Assembly (NCBI GenBank): GCA_937951625.1
Contig: CALFBP010000025.1
Location: 38,034 to 102,033, forward strand
Reading direction: 5' to 3'
From: an uncultured Thermoguttaceae bacterium
GTDB taxonomy: Bacteria > Planctomycetota > Planctomycetia > Pirellulales > Thermoguttaceae
Length of the DNA: 64,000 nucleotides
This document shows, in pieces, positions 26,451 to 35,933 of the stretch. Within the stretch, counting starts at the first letter, position 1; each line of letters starts with the position of its first letter. Below the pieces are notes generated by a model that made no database searches, was not told the origin of the DNA, and worked only from the letters and a program-made list of their open reading frames with translations. The translations under genes were made by a program, and so were the position numbers.

Positions 26451-27662
26451 ATGTCGCGATTGTTTGTGCCCGTCCTTTTGCTTGCGAGTTGGGGGGCCCT
26501 GCTGAACTGCGCGTTTGCGGAGGATAACGGGCAGGGAACGATTCAGTATCTATCGCTCGACGCCCCGGCCGGCATGTCCCGCGCCGTGATCGTCCAAGGA
26601 CTGCCGCTGGTTCATACCCGGCAACTCTTGCCCCTCGATCGCGATGGTAAACTTGTAGGCGAGGGGTCGGCCACGCGGCAGATCGAGCAGACGCTGGCCA
26701 ATCTCGAGTCCGTGTTGAAGGACTCGGGCTCGGGCATGGACAAGCTGGTTCGCATCCATGTCTATGCGCTGTCGACGGCGATCGTGGCCGAGTTCCAGGA
26801 GCATTTGGCCAGACGCGGCCTCCGCCCGGCCATCACCTCGGTCTTGACCCCGCTGCCGGTGCGCAAGGCCTTGGTGGCAGTCGATGCCGTGGCCGGAGGG
26901 ACTGGCGGGGGCGATGCCGTGGCCTTGAAACGCTGCCCTTCCGTGGCCGGCGAGGACAGTTGCGCCGACGCCGCCGTGCTGCCTCGGGGAAGCATCGCGT
27001 ATCTCTCCGGACAGCCTGACGAAGGCTCGTTGACGGCCTCGGCCACGACGAGGGCCATGAGCGGCCTGATGAGGACCCTTGAGCACCTGCAACTTTCGCC
27101 GAAGCACGTGGTGCATGTGAAAGTGTTCCTCCGCCCCGTCACTTCGGCGCAGGAAGTGCTTCGGGACGTGCAGAAGTTCTTTCCCGGTCAAATCACACCG
27201 CCGGTCGTGTTCGTGGAATGGCTGGCAGCGGTGCCGATCGAGATCGAGATGATTGCTCAATATCCCGTGGCGAGTAGGCCCGCAAAAGGGGTGGAGTACT
27301 TCACCCCGCCCGAGGTCCGCCCTTCGAACACCTTCAGCAAAGTAGCCTTGGTTCACTCGGATCGGCAAATCTATCTTTCCGGGATTTATGCGCGGGAGCC
27401 GAGCCGGGGCGAACCCCAGGGGGTGTTCGTATTCGAGGAGTTGAAGGAGACGTTGGCGAAAGCGGGCAGCGACCTGCGGCACATGGCCAAGGGAACGTAT
27501 TACGTGAGCGACGACGACGCGGCACGCTGGGTTGACCGACTCCGCCCGCGCTATTACGACCCAACCTGCCCGCCCGCTGCTTCCAAACTGATGGTCCACG
27601 GTGTGGGCCAACCGCAGCGTACCATGACGGTGGACATGATCGCCGTGCCGGCGGGGAAGTGA
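26451..27662 (+). CDS. Exported protein with three RidA-like domains
   Basis: A 403-residue protein with a signal peptide (MSRLFVPVLLLASWGALLNCAFA) and three consecutive domains of the RidA/YjgF chorismate-mutase-like fold, at about residues 30-145, 150-275 and 285-400. Each repeats the order strand, LxxL/T-linked helix (LANLESVLKDSGSGMDKLVRIHVY; MRTLEHLQLSPKHVVHVKVF; ELKETLAKAGSDLRHMAKGTYY) and a closing strand. RidA is normally a cytosolic trimer that hydrolyses reactive imines. Here three domains are fused and exported, so one chain could form a pseudo-trimer. In none of the three does an Arg occupy the place of the catalytic Arg105, so imine deaminase activity is doubtful. AAGGAGG precedes the ATG at 26451. 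Confidence 0.85.
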   Translation: MSRLFVPVLLLASWGALLNCAFAEDNGQGTIQYLSLDAPAGMSRAVIVQGLPLVHTRQLLPLDRDGKLVGEGSATRQIEQTLANLESVLKDSGSGMDKLVRIHVYALSTAIVAEFQEHLARRGLRPAITSVLTPLPVRKALVAVDAVAGGTGGGDAVALKRCPSVAGEDSCADAAVLPRGSIAYLSGQPDEGSLTASATTRAMSGLMRTLEHLQLSPKHVVHVKVFLRPVTSAQEVLRDVQKFFPGQITPPVVFVEWLAAVPIEIEMIAQYPVASRPAKGVEYFTPPEVRPSNTFSKVALVHSDRQIYLSGIYAREPSRGEPQGVFVFEELKETLAKAGSDLRHMAKGTYYVSDDDAARWVDRLRPRYYDPTCPPAASKLMVHGVGQPQRTMTVDMIAVPAGK

Positions 27663-28181
27663 GTAGGCTTTTTTGGGCGGCGGGACGCGGCCGAAGTGAT
27701 CCACGGTCGCGTCCCGCCCATGCACTCCGGAAACATCCACGCCGCCTCGACAACAAAACGCTCGCCCATGCCAAGCGGCCCTGCGTCTAATAAGTGGAAA
27801 AAGACGAACATCCTGGGCCCGGATTCTTTGGGAAAGCATCGGCTCGATGGGCTATGATCACGCGGGAGCGGATCATTAAGACCGCCCAGTTCAACTTGGC
27901 AAAACCTTGCGGCCGAAAACGGCTTCGCTGGAGGGGTCGATTTTTGATCTGGGATTAGGTGCGAAACCAGCGGAAATGGGAGGGAATTAGCGGTTAGAAA
28001 AAATATCCAAGCATTTGAACGGAATCCGGGCTTGAGGGTGCTTCTTTTTGATGGAACCGCCTCAGGATTCTTGGGCCGATGTTAACCGAGCCTGACCGGA
28101 TACGCCCCCTGAGCTGGCCGACCGATCCTCCTCAATGCTTATCCTCGACTCGCTCGCCACTGCTTGCCGATGCAATAAAGG
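27663..28181. other. Intergenic region with one GC-rich hairpin
   Basis: About 520 bases without a supportable gene. A 15-bp stem (27679-27693 with 27704-27718, one G-T type mismatch) with a 10-base loop lies just after the RidA-like gene and may act as a transcription end, though no T-run follows. Confidence 0.45.
27679..27718 (+). terminator. GC-rich hairpin after the RidA-like gene
   Basis: The arms GGCGGGACGCGGCCG and its near-complement form a stable stem 17 bases after the stop codon. There is no T-tract after it, so termination is only a possibility. Confidence 0.35.
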
Positions 28182-28868
28182 ATGTGGTGTACAAGCTGCC
28201 GACAAGACGTGGTGGGGATAAACGCACAAGAGGCAGGGCGATTCGTCTGCCCCCGCTGTCAGGCGGAGCTTTGCGACCGCATGGCCACAATGCCCCTAGG
28301 GCAGAAGCCATCAAGTCCGGCAGAATCCGTTAATTGCTCACAATCTTCTCAAACTGTTCAATTCTCCAGCGTGCCTGAAGAAGCCTTGTTCGACACCTGG
28401 GAGCTGGATGAAGAACTCCGCCACGTTGCCCGGTTGCTCGGCCTCGATCCAGCCGGCGGCGCTCAAGCCCGGATTGATCCTGCCCAGTCAGCCCTCTCCG
28501 GTTGGCACCGCCAGCAAACTCGACGGCTGGCGAGAGGGAAGCGGCCGAGTTCTCGTTTCAATCGCCGGCTTGGCGAGGCCCTGATTGCCACGGTCACGTG
28601 GTTGGGTGTGGCCACGTTGACGTGCGGAGCGTGTCTGTTGGGTTGGTCGGAAATATCTTCTCGGCCCGAGCTTCAAACGATGGGCCTGATAATCGCAGTA
28701 GGTGGCATCCTGTTGTTGGCGATCGGGGTGACGTTACGCCTCGGGCAGCCCGACTCGCTCGCCCGAGCGTCTGCGGTTCATCGCCGCATTGATGTTGATT
28801 CGCCTGAATCGCTCCGCCGTGCGCATCTCCGCCGGTCGGCCAAGCACGGCTCGAGCAAAGCGGCGTAA
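28182..28868 (+). CDS. Zinc-ribbon membrane protein of unknown function
   Basis: A 228-residue protein. The N-terminus MWCTSCRQDV...FVCPRCQAELC contains two CxxC pairs that form a zinc ribbon. A charged, possibly disordered linker follows, then two membrane helices (IATVTWLGVATLTCGACLLGW and LQTMGLIIAVGGILLLAIGVTL) and a basic tail (HLRRSAKHGSSKAA). It looks like the short zinc-ribbon/TM proteins found in many planctomycete genomes, with no known role. The zinc ribbon and the tail should be cytoplasmic. The start at 28182 has AAAGG directly before it, which is rather close, so the start is less certain. Confidence 0.68.
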   Translation: MWCTSCRQDVVGINAQEAGRFVCPRCQAELCDRMATMPLGQKPSSPAESVNCSQSSQTVQFSSVPEEALFDTWELDEELRHVARLLGLDPAGGAQARIDPAQSALSGWHRQQTRRLARGKRPSSRFNRRLGEALIATVTWLGVATLTCGACLLGWSEISSRPELQTMGLIIAVGGILLLAIGVTLRLGQPDSLARASAVHRRIDVDSPESLRRAHLRRSAKHGSSKAA

Positions 28869-29205
28869 GGGGGCTTTCGACCGGAGCCGCAAGAGTAAAA
28901 AACTCGGGGGGACGCGGTCTAGCGTCTCCTTGGCGTTGGAAACGGGCTTAAGGATTCCCAGCCACGACGGAGCTTGGCCCTCCAACACATCGCGACCCCC
29001 AACCTTGCATGGCCTCCAACACATTGTGTGGCCGTTGGAATTGCTTCCTATTTCAGGGGGTTCTATCCCGCACGTTGACCCGCAGCGGCATCCCGGCTAT
29101 CTTGTAGGGCCTATCTTGCCCAATCCCCTCGTCCGTATGGGAGAGGGATGCTCTCGGACAGGTACCTAGTGAATTACGAGATGAGCCCTAAATCCAGGGG
29201 GTGAC
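28869..29205. other. Intergenic region before the dehydrogenase gene
   Basis: About 340 bases with no gene. A short near-duplicate (CTCCAACACAT at about 28980 and again near 29016) is visible. Otherwise nothing notable. Confidence 0.4.
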
Positions 29206-30309
29206 ATGCCGCACGAAGTGACGTTGATAACGGGGGATGGAGTGGGGCCGGAGTTGGCCGAGGCAGCGCGGTGTTGCGTGGATGCAACGGGCGTGGACAT
29301 CCGCTGGGATGTCCAAGAGGCTGGGGTGGACGTGATGGAGCGCACAGGGACTCCCCTGCCCGATCAGGTCATCGAGAGCATCCGCCGCACCCGCTGCGCC
29401 CTCAAGGCCCCCATCACCACGCCCGTGGGCACGGGTTTCCGCAGCATCAACGTCTATCTGCGGCAGGAGCTGGGTTTGTTCGCCTGCGTCCGACCCTGCA
29501 AATATTACCCGGGCGTGCGGACGTTCTTCAGCCACGTGCCGGTCGATCTGGTCATCGTTCGGGAGAACACCGAGGATCTGTACGCAGGCATCGAGTTCGA
29601 GGCGGGCAAACCTGACACCGCCGAGTTGATCGACTATATCAACAAGGCATGTGGCGCACGGGGAGTGAAGACGGGCCGGGAAGAGACGGGCATCTCCATC
29701 AAGCCGATCAGCGTTTCGGCCACCGAACGCATCGTCCGCTTCGCCTTCGAGTATGCCATAAGCAACCGCCGTCGCAAGGTCACCGCCGTCCACAAGGCGA
29801 ACATCATGAAACACACCGACGGCCTTTTCCTGGCCACCGCCCGCCGGGTCGCCCAGGAATTCGCCGATTCCGGCATCGAGTTCGAGGATCGCATCGTCGA
29901 CAACATGTGCATGCAATTGGTGCAGAAGCCGGAGCTGTACGACGTGCTCGTGCTGCCGAATCTGTATGGCGACGTGGTCAGCGACTTGGCCGCGGGACTG
30001 GTGGGAGGGCTGGGGGTGGCGCCCGGGGCGAACATCGGACCGGGTGGGGCCGTCTTCGAGGCTACCCACGGCAGCGCCCCCAAATACAAAGGCTTGAACA
30101 AAGTCAATCCTACGGCCTTGATCCTATCCGGCGTGCTCATGCTCAGGCATCTGGGCGAAAAGGATGCGGCGGATCGGCTGGAGCGAGCCGTGGCCGCGGT
30201 GATCGCCGAGGGCACCCACGTGACCTACGACTTGAAACCCCATCGCGACGATCCCTCCGCCGTCGGAACTCGCGAAATGGCCCAGGCCATCTGCCGCAAA
30301 CTAGCCTGA
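29206..30309 (+). CDS. NAD-dependent isocitrate/isopropylmalate-type dehydrogenase
   Basis: Decarboxylating dehydrogenase of the isocitrate/isopropylmalate family, 367 residues, best read as an NAD-type isocitrate dehydrogenase of the TCA cycle. The sequence has ITGDGVGPE at the start, [10 protein letters not shown] (substrate loop), [22 protein letters not shown] with the catalytic Lys, [19 protein letters not shown] with the Mg-binding Asp residues, and [15 protein letters not shown] near the cofactor site. The [11 protein letters not shown] form favours isocitrate over isopropylmalate, but homoisocitrate-type activity cannot be excluded. An AGGGGGTGAC element before the ATG supports the start. 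It converges with the glycosyltransferase gene 26 bases away. Confidence 0.9.
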   Translation: MPHEVTLITGDGVGPELAEAARCCVDATGVDIRWDVQEAGVDVMERTGTPLPDQVIESIRRTRCALKAPITTPVGTGFRSINVYLRQELGLFACVRPCKYYPGVRTFFSHVPVDLVIVRENTEDLYAGIEFEAGKPDTAELIDYINKACGARGVKTGREETGISIKPISVSATERIVRFAFEYAISNRRRKVTAVHKANIMKHTDGLFLATARRVAQEFADSGIEFEDRIVDNMCMQLVQKPELYDVLVLPNLYGDVVSDLAAGLVGGLGVAPGANIGPGGAVFEATHGSAPKYKGLNKVNPTALILSGVLMLRHLGEKDAADRLERAVAAVIAEGTHVTYDLKPHRDDPSAVGTREMAQAICRKLA

Positions 30310-30335
30310 AGTGGGAGGCAAAAAGGTCCTGGCCC

Positions 30336-31526
30336 CTATCGGCAAAAGACTCCGGGACTGGGGGAGGGCGAGGAGTTCGGGCCAGGCGACCGCAACAGGC
30401 TGGCGGCTTGACGGCTCCGCAGCGTTTTGGCCTGGTAAATCTCTTCGAGCAAATCCTCGTAGCCGGTGATCATGCGGTTCAGCGACCAATGCTCGACCAC
30501 GTGCCGCCGCCCGGCCCTGCCCAGGGCCGCCGCCTTTTCGCGATCGCCGAACAATTCGACAAGGCGGTCGGCGATGGCTTGGGCGTCGCCCGGCTTGACA
30601 AGGCAGCCGGTCTTGCCGTCGATTACGGTCTCGGGAACGGAGCCGACCGCGGTCGCTACGACCGGCCGTTCGCACGCCAACGCCTCGAGGATCGACACCG
30701 GATTGGCTTCCATGTGGGAAGTCAATACAAAAACGTCCATCACCGCGAGCAGGGCGGGGATGTCCTGCCGGGTGCCGGCCAGGTGAACCACGTCGTCAAG
30801 GCCCAGTTCGCTACGCAATGCCTCGATCCGAGCACGCTGCGGCCCGTCGCCCACGATCAGAAAATGGGCGTCCGGCCTTTGCTTCAGCGTGCATTGGGCC
30901 GCGGCGAGAAACAGGGAGTGGTTTTTCTCAGGCCGCAACGCCGCCACGATTCCCGCCACCGGCACGCCGGGAGGAATGCCCAGCTCTCGGCGCAGGGCCG
31001 AATCCGGCACTTGCGGGCGGAATCGCTCCGTGTCCACGCCGTTGGGAACGACGCGGACCTTGGCGGCAGGACAGCCCTCGTGGTCGATCAGGTATTGGCC
31101 GTGCGATCGGGCCACGGCGATGAAGGCGTCGGTGATCGGCGATAAGAGCCGGTTGGGCCATTCGACGTGGTCGGGCAGGCCAGTGCTGTGCAACGCCGAA
31201 CAAATCACCGGGACCCCCGCCCGCCACCCGGCCAGGCGGCCCCAGAACATCTTGTCGCCGCCGGTGCCCACCGTGACTACAGCCTCGATCTGCCGCTGGC
31301 GCATCAGTCGGGTCAAGCGGCCGAGGACCGCGAAATCGTATTTGTGGGCCAGCAGGCCTGTAAACGTCGGGATTTCCGCGGCGAGCGTCTCGCCCAACGG
31401 CCCGAGGTATTTCAGGCAGCACAGCTCAGGCTCGAACCGCGAGCGGTCCATTCCGCGGATCAGCGCGACGAGCAGCGTCTCGGCCCCTCCCACTGGCATG
31501 CACGTGATGACGAACATGACTTTCAT
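30336..31526 (-). CDS. GT4 family glycosyltransferase
   Basis: Cytoplasmic or membrane-associated glycosyltransferase, about 396 residues, with two Rossmann halves (GT-B fold). The N-terminus MFVITCMPVGGAETLLVAL has the GGAE acceptor-side loop. The C-terminal half has VPNGVDTERF, ALRPEKNHSLFLAA, LIVGDGPQR and the donor-binding SHMEANPVSILEALACERPVVAT, with the conserved E-x7-E replaced by a close variant. It likely adds a sugar to an exopolysaccharide repeat unit. The ATG at 31526 follows GAGG; the frame is open 65 codons further but that part overlaps the deacetylase gene. It is downstream of the deacetylase gene on the same strand (2-base gap), which fits a shared operon. Confidence 0.9.
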   Translation of the reverse strand: MKVMFVITCMPVGGAETLLVALIRGMDRSRFEPELCCLKYLGPLGETLAAEIPTFTGLLAHKYDFAVLGRLTRLMRQRQIEAVVTVGTGGDKMFWGRLAGWRAGVPVICSALHSTGLPDHVEWPNRLLSPITDAFIAVARSHGQYLIDHEGCPAAKVRVVPNGVDTERFRPQVPDSALRRELGIPPGVPVAGIVAALRPEKNHSLFLAAAQCTLKQRPDAHFLIVGDGPQRARIEALRSELGLDDVVHLAGTRQDIPALLAVMDVFVLTSHMEANPVSILEALACERPVVATAVGSVPETVIDGKTGCLVKPGDAQAIADRLVELFGDREKAAALGRAGRRHVVEHWSLNRMITGYEDLLEEIYQAKTLRSRQAASLLRSPGPNSSPSPSPGVFCR

Positions 31527-31528
31527 GG

Positions 31529-32401
31529 TCAAGACCTCATCTCGGGGACGTGGACTTCCAGGCTTGGGGCGAGGGGTTGCCAAGGCGAAAAGGCCCCGCG
31601 CACTTTCCGGGGATCGATCGTGACGCAGTTCTTCAAAAACGACATGCTGTCGTCCATGGGGATCCGCGCTAACAGGAAGGGGTCTTGGCCGGGAAAGTTG
31701 TAGCCGCCGCCGCAGGAGCACACGCCTGCGTAGCCCCCTTTTCGAGCAATTGCCATGGCCGCCGGACTCAGGTGTTCCCCGTGGCCGAAGGGAAAGGCGA
31801 AGTAGCGGACCGGTCGGTTCAGAAGTTTTTCAATCCGCAAGCGGGAAACGAGGACTTGCCGTTGAAGCTCGCGCGGGTCTTCGATCCGGCCCATGTCCAC
31901 GTGCTCGTAACCGTGCGAGCCGATCTCGATGCCCGCGTCGGCCATCGCCCGGAGCTGCTCCAAAGTGTTGGGCGGGGCCGGTTTGCCCAGTTTCAAGTCG
32001 TGGTCGAACGGAACGCCGTCGAGCACGTTTTGGAGCGTGACAAAGTACACGCAGGGGATCTGCCGCCGCACCAACAGCGGAATGGCCGCTTGGCAGTTGT
32101 CGGCGTAGCCGTCGTCGAAGGTAATGCAAACCGCGGTGCGGTCGTTGTCGCCAGCACGGAGCTTGCGTTGGGCCTCCGCCAGCGAAACGAGATCGAATCG
32201 GGCAGCCAGCCATTCGATCTGCCGGGTAAACATGCGGTTGGACATCGTCCACGGCGTGGCGCGGTCGTCGGCGACGCGGTGATAGGTTAGCACCACCACC
32301 GCGGCGCGGTGAGCCGCTTCAGCGATTCGCCGGGTCCACCAGCGATAGGGCAGCGTCGCCGCGTAATACAGGGACCGCGCCGTTCTCCTGATACAGCTCA
32401 T
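31529..32401 (-). CDS. NodB-domain polysaccharide deacetylase
   Basis: A 290-residue carbohydrate esterase 4 protein that removes acetyl or related groups from polysaccharide. Motif 1 TFDDGYADN carries Asp96 and Asp97; motif 2 is SHGYEH with His163 and His167; FAFPFG is motif 3. The N-terminal ~30 residues hold a short hydrophobic segment (LYYAATLPYRWW) that could be a membrane tether. The start at 32401 follows GGAAGGG; longer in-frame extensions to 32521 are not supported. This resembles the deacetylase associated with exosortase-type exopolysaccharide loci. It lies directly before the GT4 gene and after the acyltransferase gene, all on the minus strand. Confidence 0.87.
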   Translation of the reverse strand: MSCIRRTARSLYYAATLPYRWWTRRIAEAAHRAAVVVLTYHRVADDRATPWTMSNRMFTRQIEWLAARFDLVSLAEAQRKLRAGDNDRTAVCITFDDGYADNCQAAIPLLVRRQIPCVYFVTLQNVLDGVPFDHDLKLGKPAPPNTLEQLRAMADAGIEIGSHGYEHVDMGRIEDPRELQRQVLVSRLRIEKLLNRPVRYFAFPFGHGEHLSPAAMAIARKGGYAGVCSCGGGYNFPGQDPFLLARIPMDDSMSFLKNCVTIDPRKVRGAFSPWQPLAPSLEVHVPEMRS

Positions 32402-32603
32402 CGAAGTTGCCCTTCCGGATGCGGGAAGCCGTTGCCGCACGCGGTGCTGGGAACGGCAAGTCGCCCCTTCTCGGACTGTCCGGCCGTAGGAGCGAGGGAA
32501 ACCAACGTCGGCTCGTTCCATGGCCTTTTAGCTTGCCGCCGAACCATCGACATTCCACTTCGTGGATCGCGTTTCATCCTTGATTTTTCATCCCACGCCA
32601 AGG

Positions 32604-33881
32604 TTATTGTAAAACCGCCTCTTCTTCGCTGCATTGATCCCGAATCGGCTGCCAGTCTGCATCGTTCGGCTGCCACAGCGTCGCTGCCGGGGGTGTCCGG
32701 GAAGGCTCGGCTTGGACAGTGGTAACCGCAGTCGGGACAGGTTCAGCGGCCGCAAACGGCGTTTCCCCGCCTGGCCGCAGCAGGGCCTTGAAACGCCGTT
32801 TCACCTGGCTGCCCGCCCGCCACGCCACGAGACGCAATCGGCCTAAAGGCCGCGGCGCAGCGACGCGGAACTCCAGGACAGGCCGCGGGCTTGCCCTCCA
32901 ATGCGACTTATACGGCTCGTCGCCGCGCAAGAAGTCAAATGCCCAATACCCTTCGCTAATCGCGTGGCGGATGCCGATCATCAAGCTCAGATGCCCCGGG
33001 GAGAGGGCCAAGCTTTCCGGGTCCATTCCCGCCTGATAGGCATACAGAACGCCGCCGCCACGCATCGTATACTCCGCCGCCACCGGACGGCCATCCAACG
33101 ACAGCCAATACAACAACAACCGGTCTTGGGCCAAGAGGTGCCGCATGACTTCACGGTGAAAAGACGCGCAGCGGCTGGAGTGGAAGCAGCCTCGCTCGCC
33201 CAACGACTCCCGGCGCCGCCGGTGCAACTCGATCAGCACCTCCTGGGCAACCGCCAGGTCCTCGGCCGTATGCGTCACGTGGACGCGCGTTCGGCCCGAG
33301 TTCAGAAAGAGGTTTTCCGCTCGGGCAATTTTTTTCCGGCGCGATGGCGAGAGCGTGCCGAGGAAATCGGACCACGTGGCTGGCAGCGCGATGCGCCAGC
33401 AGCTTGGGCCAGGGCGGCAATGGACGGCGAGTTTCCGCCGCCGGAGGACCTCGACCAGCAGACGCGTGGCTGCGTCCTCCGCGTCGACCGATCGCCACTC
33501 AGCCATGTCCCAGCGGTCGGCCGGCTCGCGTGCTGCGACCAGCCAATCCGCCACGGCGTCGGCCACCGCCTCTTCCTGTCCGGCCTCCGCCAAAAGCCCC
33601 AAGTATTCCGAACAGACCTCCCCGGACCCGAGGAACTTCAGCAACCGGCCCCACAGTGCCGAACGCTCGATGTACCACGGGGCCAGACCAATCCATCGGC
33701 CTTGCTCGTTTCGCACGCCCAACACGCACAGCCGTGCCTTGGGGTTGCCCGCAGCCCCGTAGTGACGCCACCACGTCGAAGACCACACCCAACTCCGGAA
33801 CGGATTTCCCATAGCCAGGCGATCCCAATGCGACGCATGGGGCGCCAGTGCCTCCAGGTCCGAAAAGGGTACGACTTGCAT
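32604..33881 (-). CDS. CelD/FemAB-type GNAT acyltransferase
   Basis: A 425-residue acyltransferase of the CelD/BcsL-FemAB group. The region ARLCVLGVRNEQGRWIGLAPWYI is the first half; the second has WSDFLGTLSPSRRKKIARAENLF, then VAQEVLIELHRRRRESLGE, the strand LYWLSLDGRPVAAEYTMR, and ISEGYWAFDFLRGDEPYKSHW, which is the classical signature of this group. Members act in cellulose or exopolysaccharide decoration and in exosortase-linked operons. The start is the ATG at 33881; the longer frame begins 35 codons upstream in basic, unlikely sequence. The last ~60 residues are Pro/Thr-rich and probably disordered. It is the first gene of a minus-strand unit with the deacetylase and GT4 genes. Confidence 0.85.
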   Translation of the reverse strand: MQVVPFSDLEALAPHASHWDRLAMGNPFRSWVWSSTWWRHYGAAGNPKARLCVLGVRNEQGRWIGLAPWYIERSALWGRLLKFLGSGEVCSEYLGLLAEAGQEEAVADAVADWLVAAREPADRWDMAEWRSVDAEDAATRLLVEVLRRRKLAVHCRPGPSCWRIALPATWSDFLGTLSPSRRKKIARAENLFLNSGRTRVHVTHTAEDLAVAQEVLIELHRRRRESLGERGCFHSSRCASFHREVMRHLLAQDRLLLYWLSLDGRPVAAEYTMRGGGVLYAYQAGMDPESLALSPGHLSLMIGIRHAISEGYWAFDFLRGDEPYKSHWRASPRPVLEFRVAAPRPLGRLRLVAWRAGSQVKRRFKALLRPGGETPFAAAEPVPTAVTTVQAEPSRTPPAATLWQPNDADWQPIRDQCSEEEAVLQ

Positions 33882-34333
33882 GGCAGCGGAGTGGGACTTC
33901 CTGGGTTGTAAGCAGCGGGGACGTTGCGCGCGATGGCGATGGCGCAAAGCAGCCCGGGCTTGCGCGCCGTTTGGGCGGGCCTTCACGAGCTACTTCTCTG
34001 AACTATCGGTCAAACCGCCAGCAAGGCAAGTCGGCCGCTGAGCAAAGCGACTCCAAATCCGGGAAGGCGGTTCGGACTGGATGTTGCCAAAAGACAACAC
34101 GCGTTGCCTTACGGCAATACGTGGCCGATGCGGATGTGCCGGCGGCCCGCGGCGAAATGCCGAGGTTGGCCGCCTAAGTCGATAGGGCGATTGCGCGTCG
34201 CACACCGCGGAAAGTTTTTGGTTCGAGGACTGGCGCGGTTGGCATCCGCTTTGCAGGATAGGACTCGCGGCCCGACGGTTTCCGCGCCGTCTTCCATGAG
34301 ACTCGGGCCGCGAGAACAACCGCGAGAACGAGC
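33882..34333. other. Divergent intergenic region of the exopolysaccharide locus
   Basis: About 450 bases between the divergent acyltransferase and chain-length genes. No gene or clear promoter consensus is visible; it should contain control elements for both directions. Confidence 0.4.
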
Positions 34334-35881
34334 ATGACTCCGAATTCCACACCACGTCCCACGGCGAGCCCCAAGCAAGTCTTGGAAATGATTGTCCGCC
34401 ATCCGGCCCGCTGGGCGATCCCGGCCCTGATCACGGCGCTTGCCATGGGCGCCTACGCCATGTTTCGCCAACCGCCGTGGGAGGCGAGCCAGGCCCTGGT
34501 GATCCGCAACGACGCGATTCTCAACCAGGATGCCCCCGGCCGTTTTTCCCAGCCCGAGGAAATGCGGACCGTACAGGAAACGATTCTCGAATTGGTGCGA
34601 AGCCGCGGCGTTTTGGCGGCGGCGCTGGCGGAAGTGGGCCCCCCGCCGAACCGCACCGGCGACACCGCCGCCTGGCCCAGCGAACAGCACATCGCCGATC
34701 TCCGCGAGTTGGTCAAACTCGCCCCGCCCAAGGGCGCCGAGTTCGGCAGGACCGAGGTGTTTTATCTCAAGGTTCGTGATCCGGATCGCAACCGGGCGAT
34801 GGCCCTGGTGGCGGCCTTGTGCGGCCAGTTGGAACTAAGCTTTCAAAAGCTCCGCGACGTCAAGGCGGCCAGCCTGGTCCACGAGATCGAGAAAGCGGTG
34901 GAACTGGCCGCGAAGGACCTCGCCGAGTCGACTGCCCGGCTCAGCGACATCGAGCGGCAAGTGGGCAGCGACCTGGCCGAGCTACGGCTGCTGCACGACA
35001 CGACCTCGGGCGAGAGCGCCTTGCGGCGCACCACGGCCGAGATCCAGACCGAACTCCGCCAGGCCCGCACCGCCCAAAAAGCGAATGAACAATTGCTGGA
35101 ACTCCTGCGATTGGCCCAAGCCGAGCCTGATCGGCTGGTGGCGATGCCCAACACGCTGCTGGAGTCGCAGCCTGGTCTCCGCCGCCTCAAGGATGGCCTG
35201 ATCGACGCGCAACTGGCCGCCTCGCAACTGTTGGGTCGGATGTCGGAAGAGCATCCGCAAGTGCAGGCCGCCCGCGAGGCCCAGCGGCAAATCGTTCGCG
35301 ACGTCCACAACGAGATCGCCAATGCGATTCGGGCCGTGGAGGTCGATCTGAAAGTCAACGGGGACCGCGCGGCCCTGCTTGAACAACAACTGGCGGCGAC
35401 CACGGGCCGGCTGGAAAAGCTCGCCGCATTGCGGGCGCCCTATGCCAATCAAGTGGCCGAGACCCGCAAACGCGTCGACCTCCTGGAGCGGGCCCAAGAG
35501 CGTTTGGCCGAGGCGCGGGCGACCCAGGCCACCGCCCGATCGTCCAGCCTCATCGCCCGAATCGACTCGCCCGAAACCGGCGTCCGGCCAGTGGGACCCG
35601 GACGGACCGTGCTTTTGGCGGTGGGAGTTGTCGGCGGGCTCTTTGTCGGGTTTGGCGTGCTCGTGCTCTTCACCGACCCGGTAAGTACAACCGCCGAAGC
35701 TCCCGCCTTGAGCCAAGCTTTACACGCAGCACGGGAAAGCAAACTCGGCAAGGCCGCGCCGGCAAACCGCCGCCGATCGGGCGGCGCTGGCCGCGAAGAG
35801 ATCCTTTCCTCGCCGAGCGCCCCGGCTGCGCTGGCCGAGGCCCTTCGCGTGGTTTCACCCGTACAAGTCACTACCCCGTGA
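34334..35881 (+). CDS. Chain-length/co-polymerase protein (Wzz-like)
   Basis: A 515-residue polysaccharide co-polymerase-like protein. It has an N-terminal membrane helix (ARWAIPALITALAMGAYAMF), a long periplasmic helical coiled coil rich in AARL/QLE repeats (residues ~150-420), and a second membrane helix (TVLLAVGVVGGLFVGFGVLVLF) at ~430-455, followed by a basic, likely disordered tail. This is the layout of Wzz/PCP proteins, which set polymer length and couple to a Wzx/Wzy or ABC-type export system. The tyrosine-kinase module of PCP2a proteins is missing, and no kinase gene is nearby. The polyprenyl-phosphate sugar transferase gene follows on the same strand. Confidence 0.82.
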   Translation: MTPNSTPRPTASPKQVLEMIVRHPARWAIPALITALAMGAYAMFRQPPWEASQALVIRNDAILNQDAPGRFSQPEEMRTVQETILELVRSRGVLAAALAEVGPPPNRTGDTAAWPSEQHIADLRELVKLAPPKGAEFGRTEVFYLKVRDPDRNRAMALVAALCGQLELSFQKLRDVKAASLVHEIEKAVELAAKDLAESTARLSDIERQVGSDLAELRLLHDTTSGESALRRTTAEIQTELRQARTAQKANEQLLELLRLAQAEPDRLVAMPNTLLESQPGLRRLKDGLIDAQLAASQLLGRMSEEHPQVQAAREAQRQIVRDVHNEIANAIRAVEVDLKVNGDRAALLEQQLAATTGRLEKLAALRAPYANQVAETRKRVDLLERAQERLAEARATQATARSSSLIARIDSPETGVRPVGPGRTVLLAVGVVGGLFVGFGVLVLFTDPVSTTAEAPALSQALHAARESKLGKAAPANRRRSGGAGREEILSSPSAPAALAEALRVVSPVQVTTP

Positions 35882-35933
35882 CTTCCCTTAAGCCCCAAAA
35901 CCGTTTCACAGCCAATTGCTACTCTAATCACCC

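Noticed and set aside
26550-27839. 429-codon minus-strand frame opposite the RidA-like gene
   Set aside because: Antisense shadow in high-GC DNA; the opposite strand has a signal peptide, a strong ribosome binding site and three domains.
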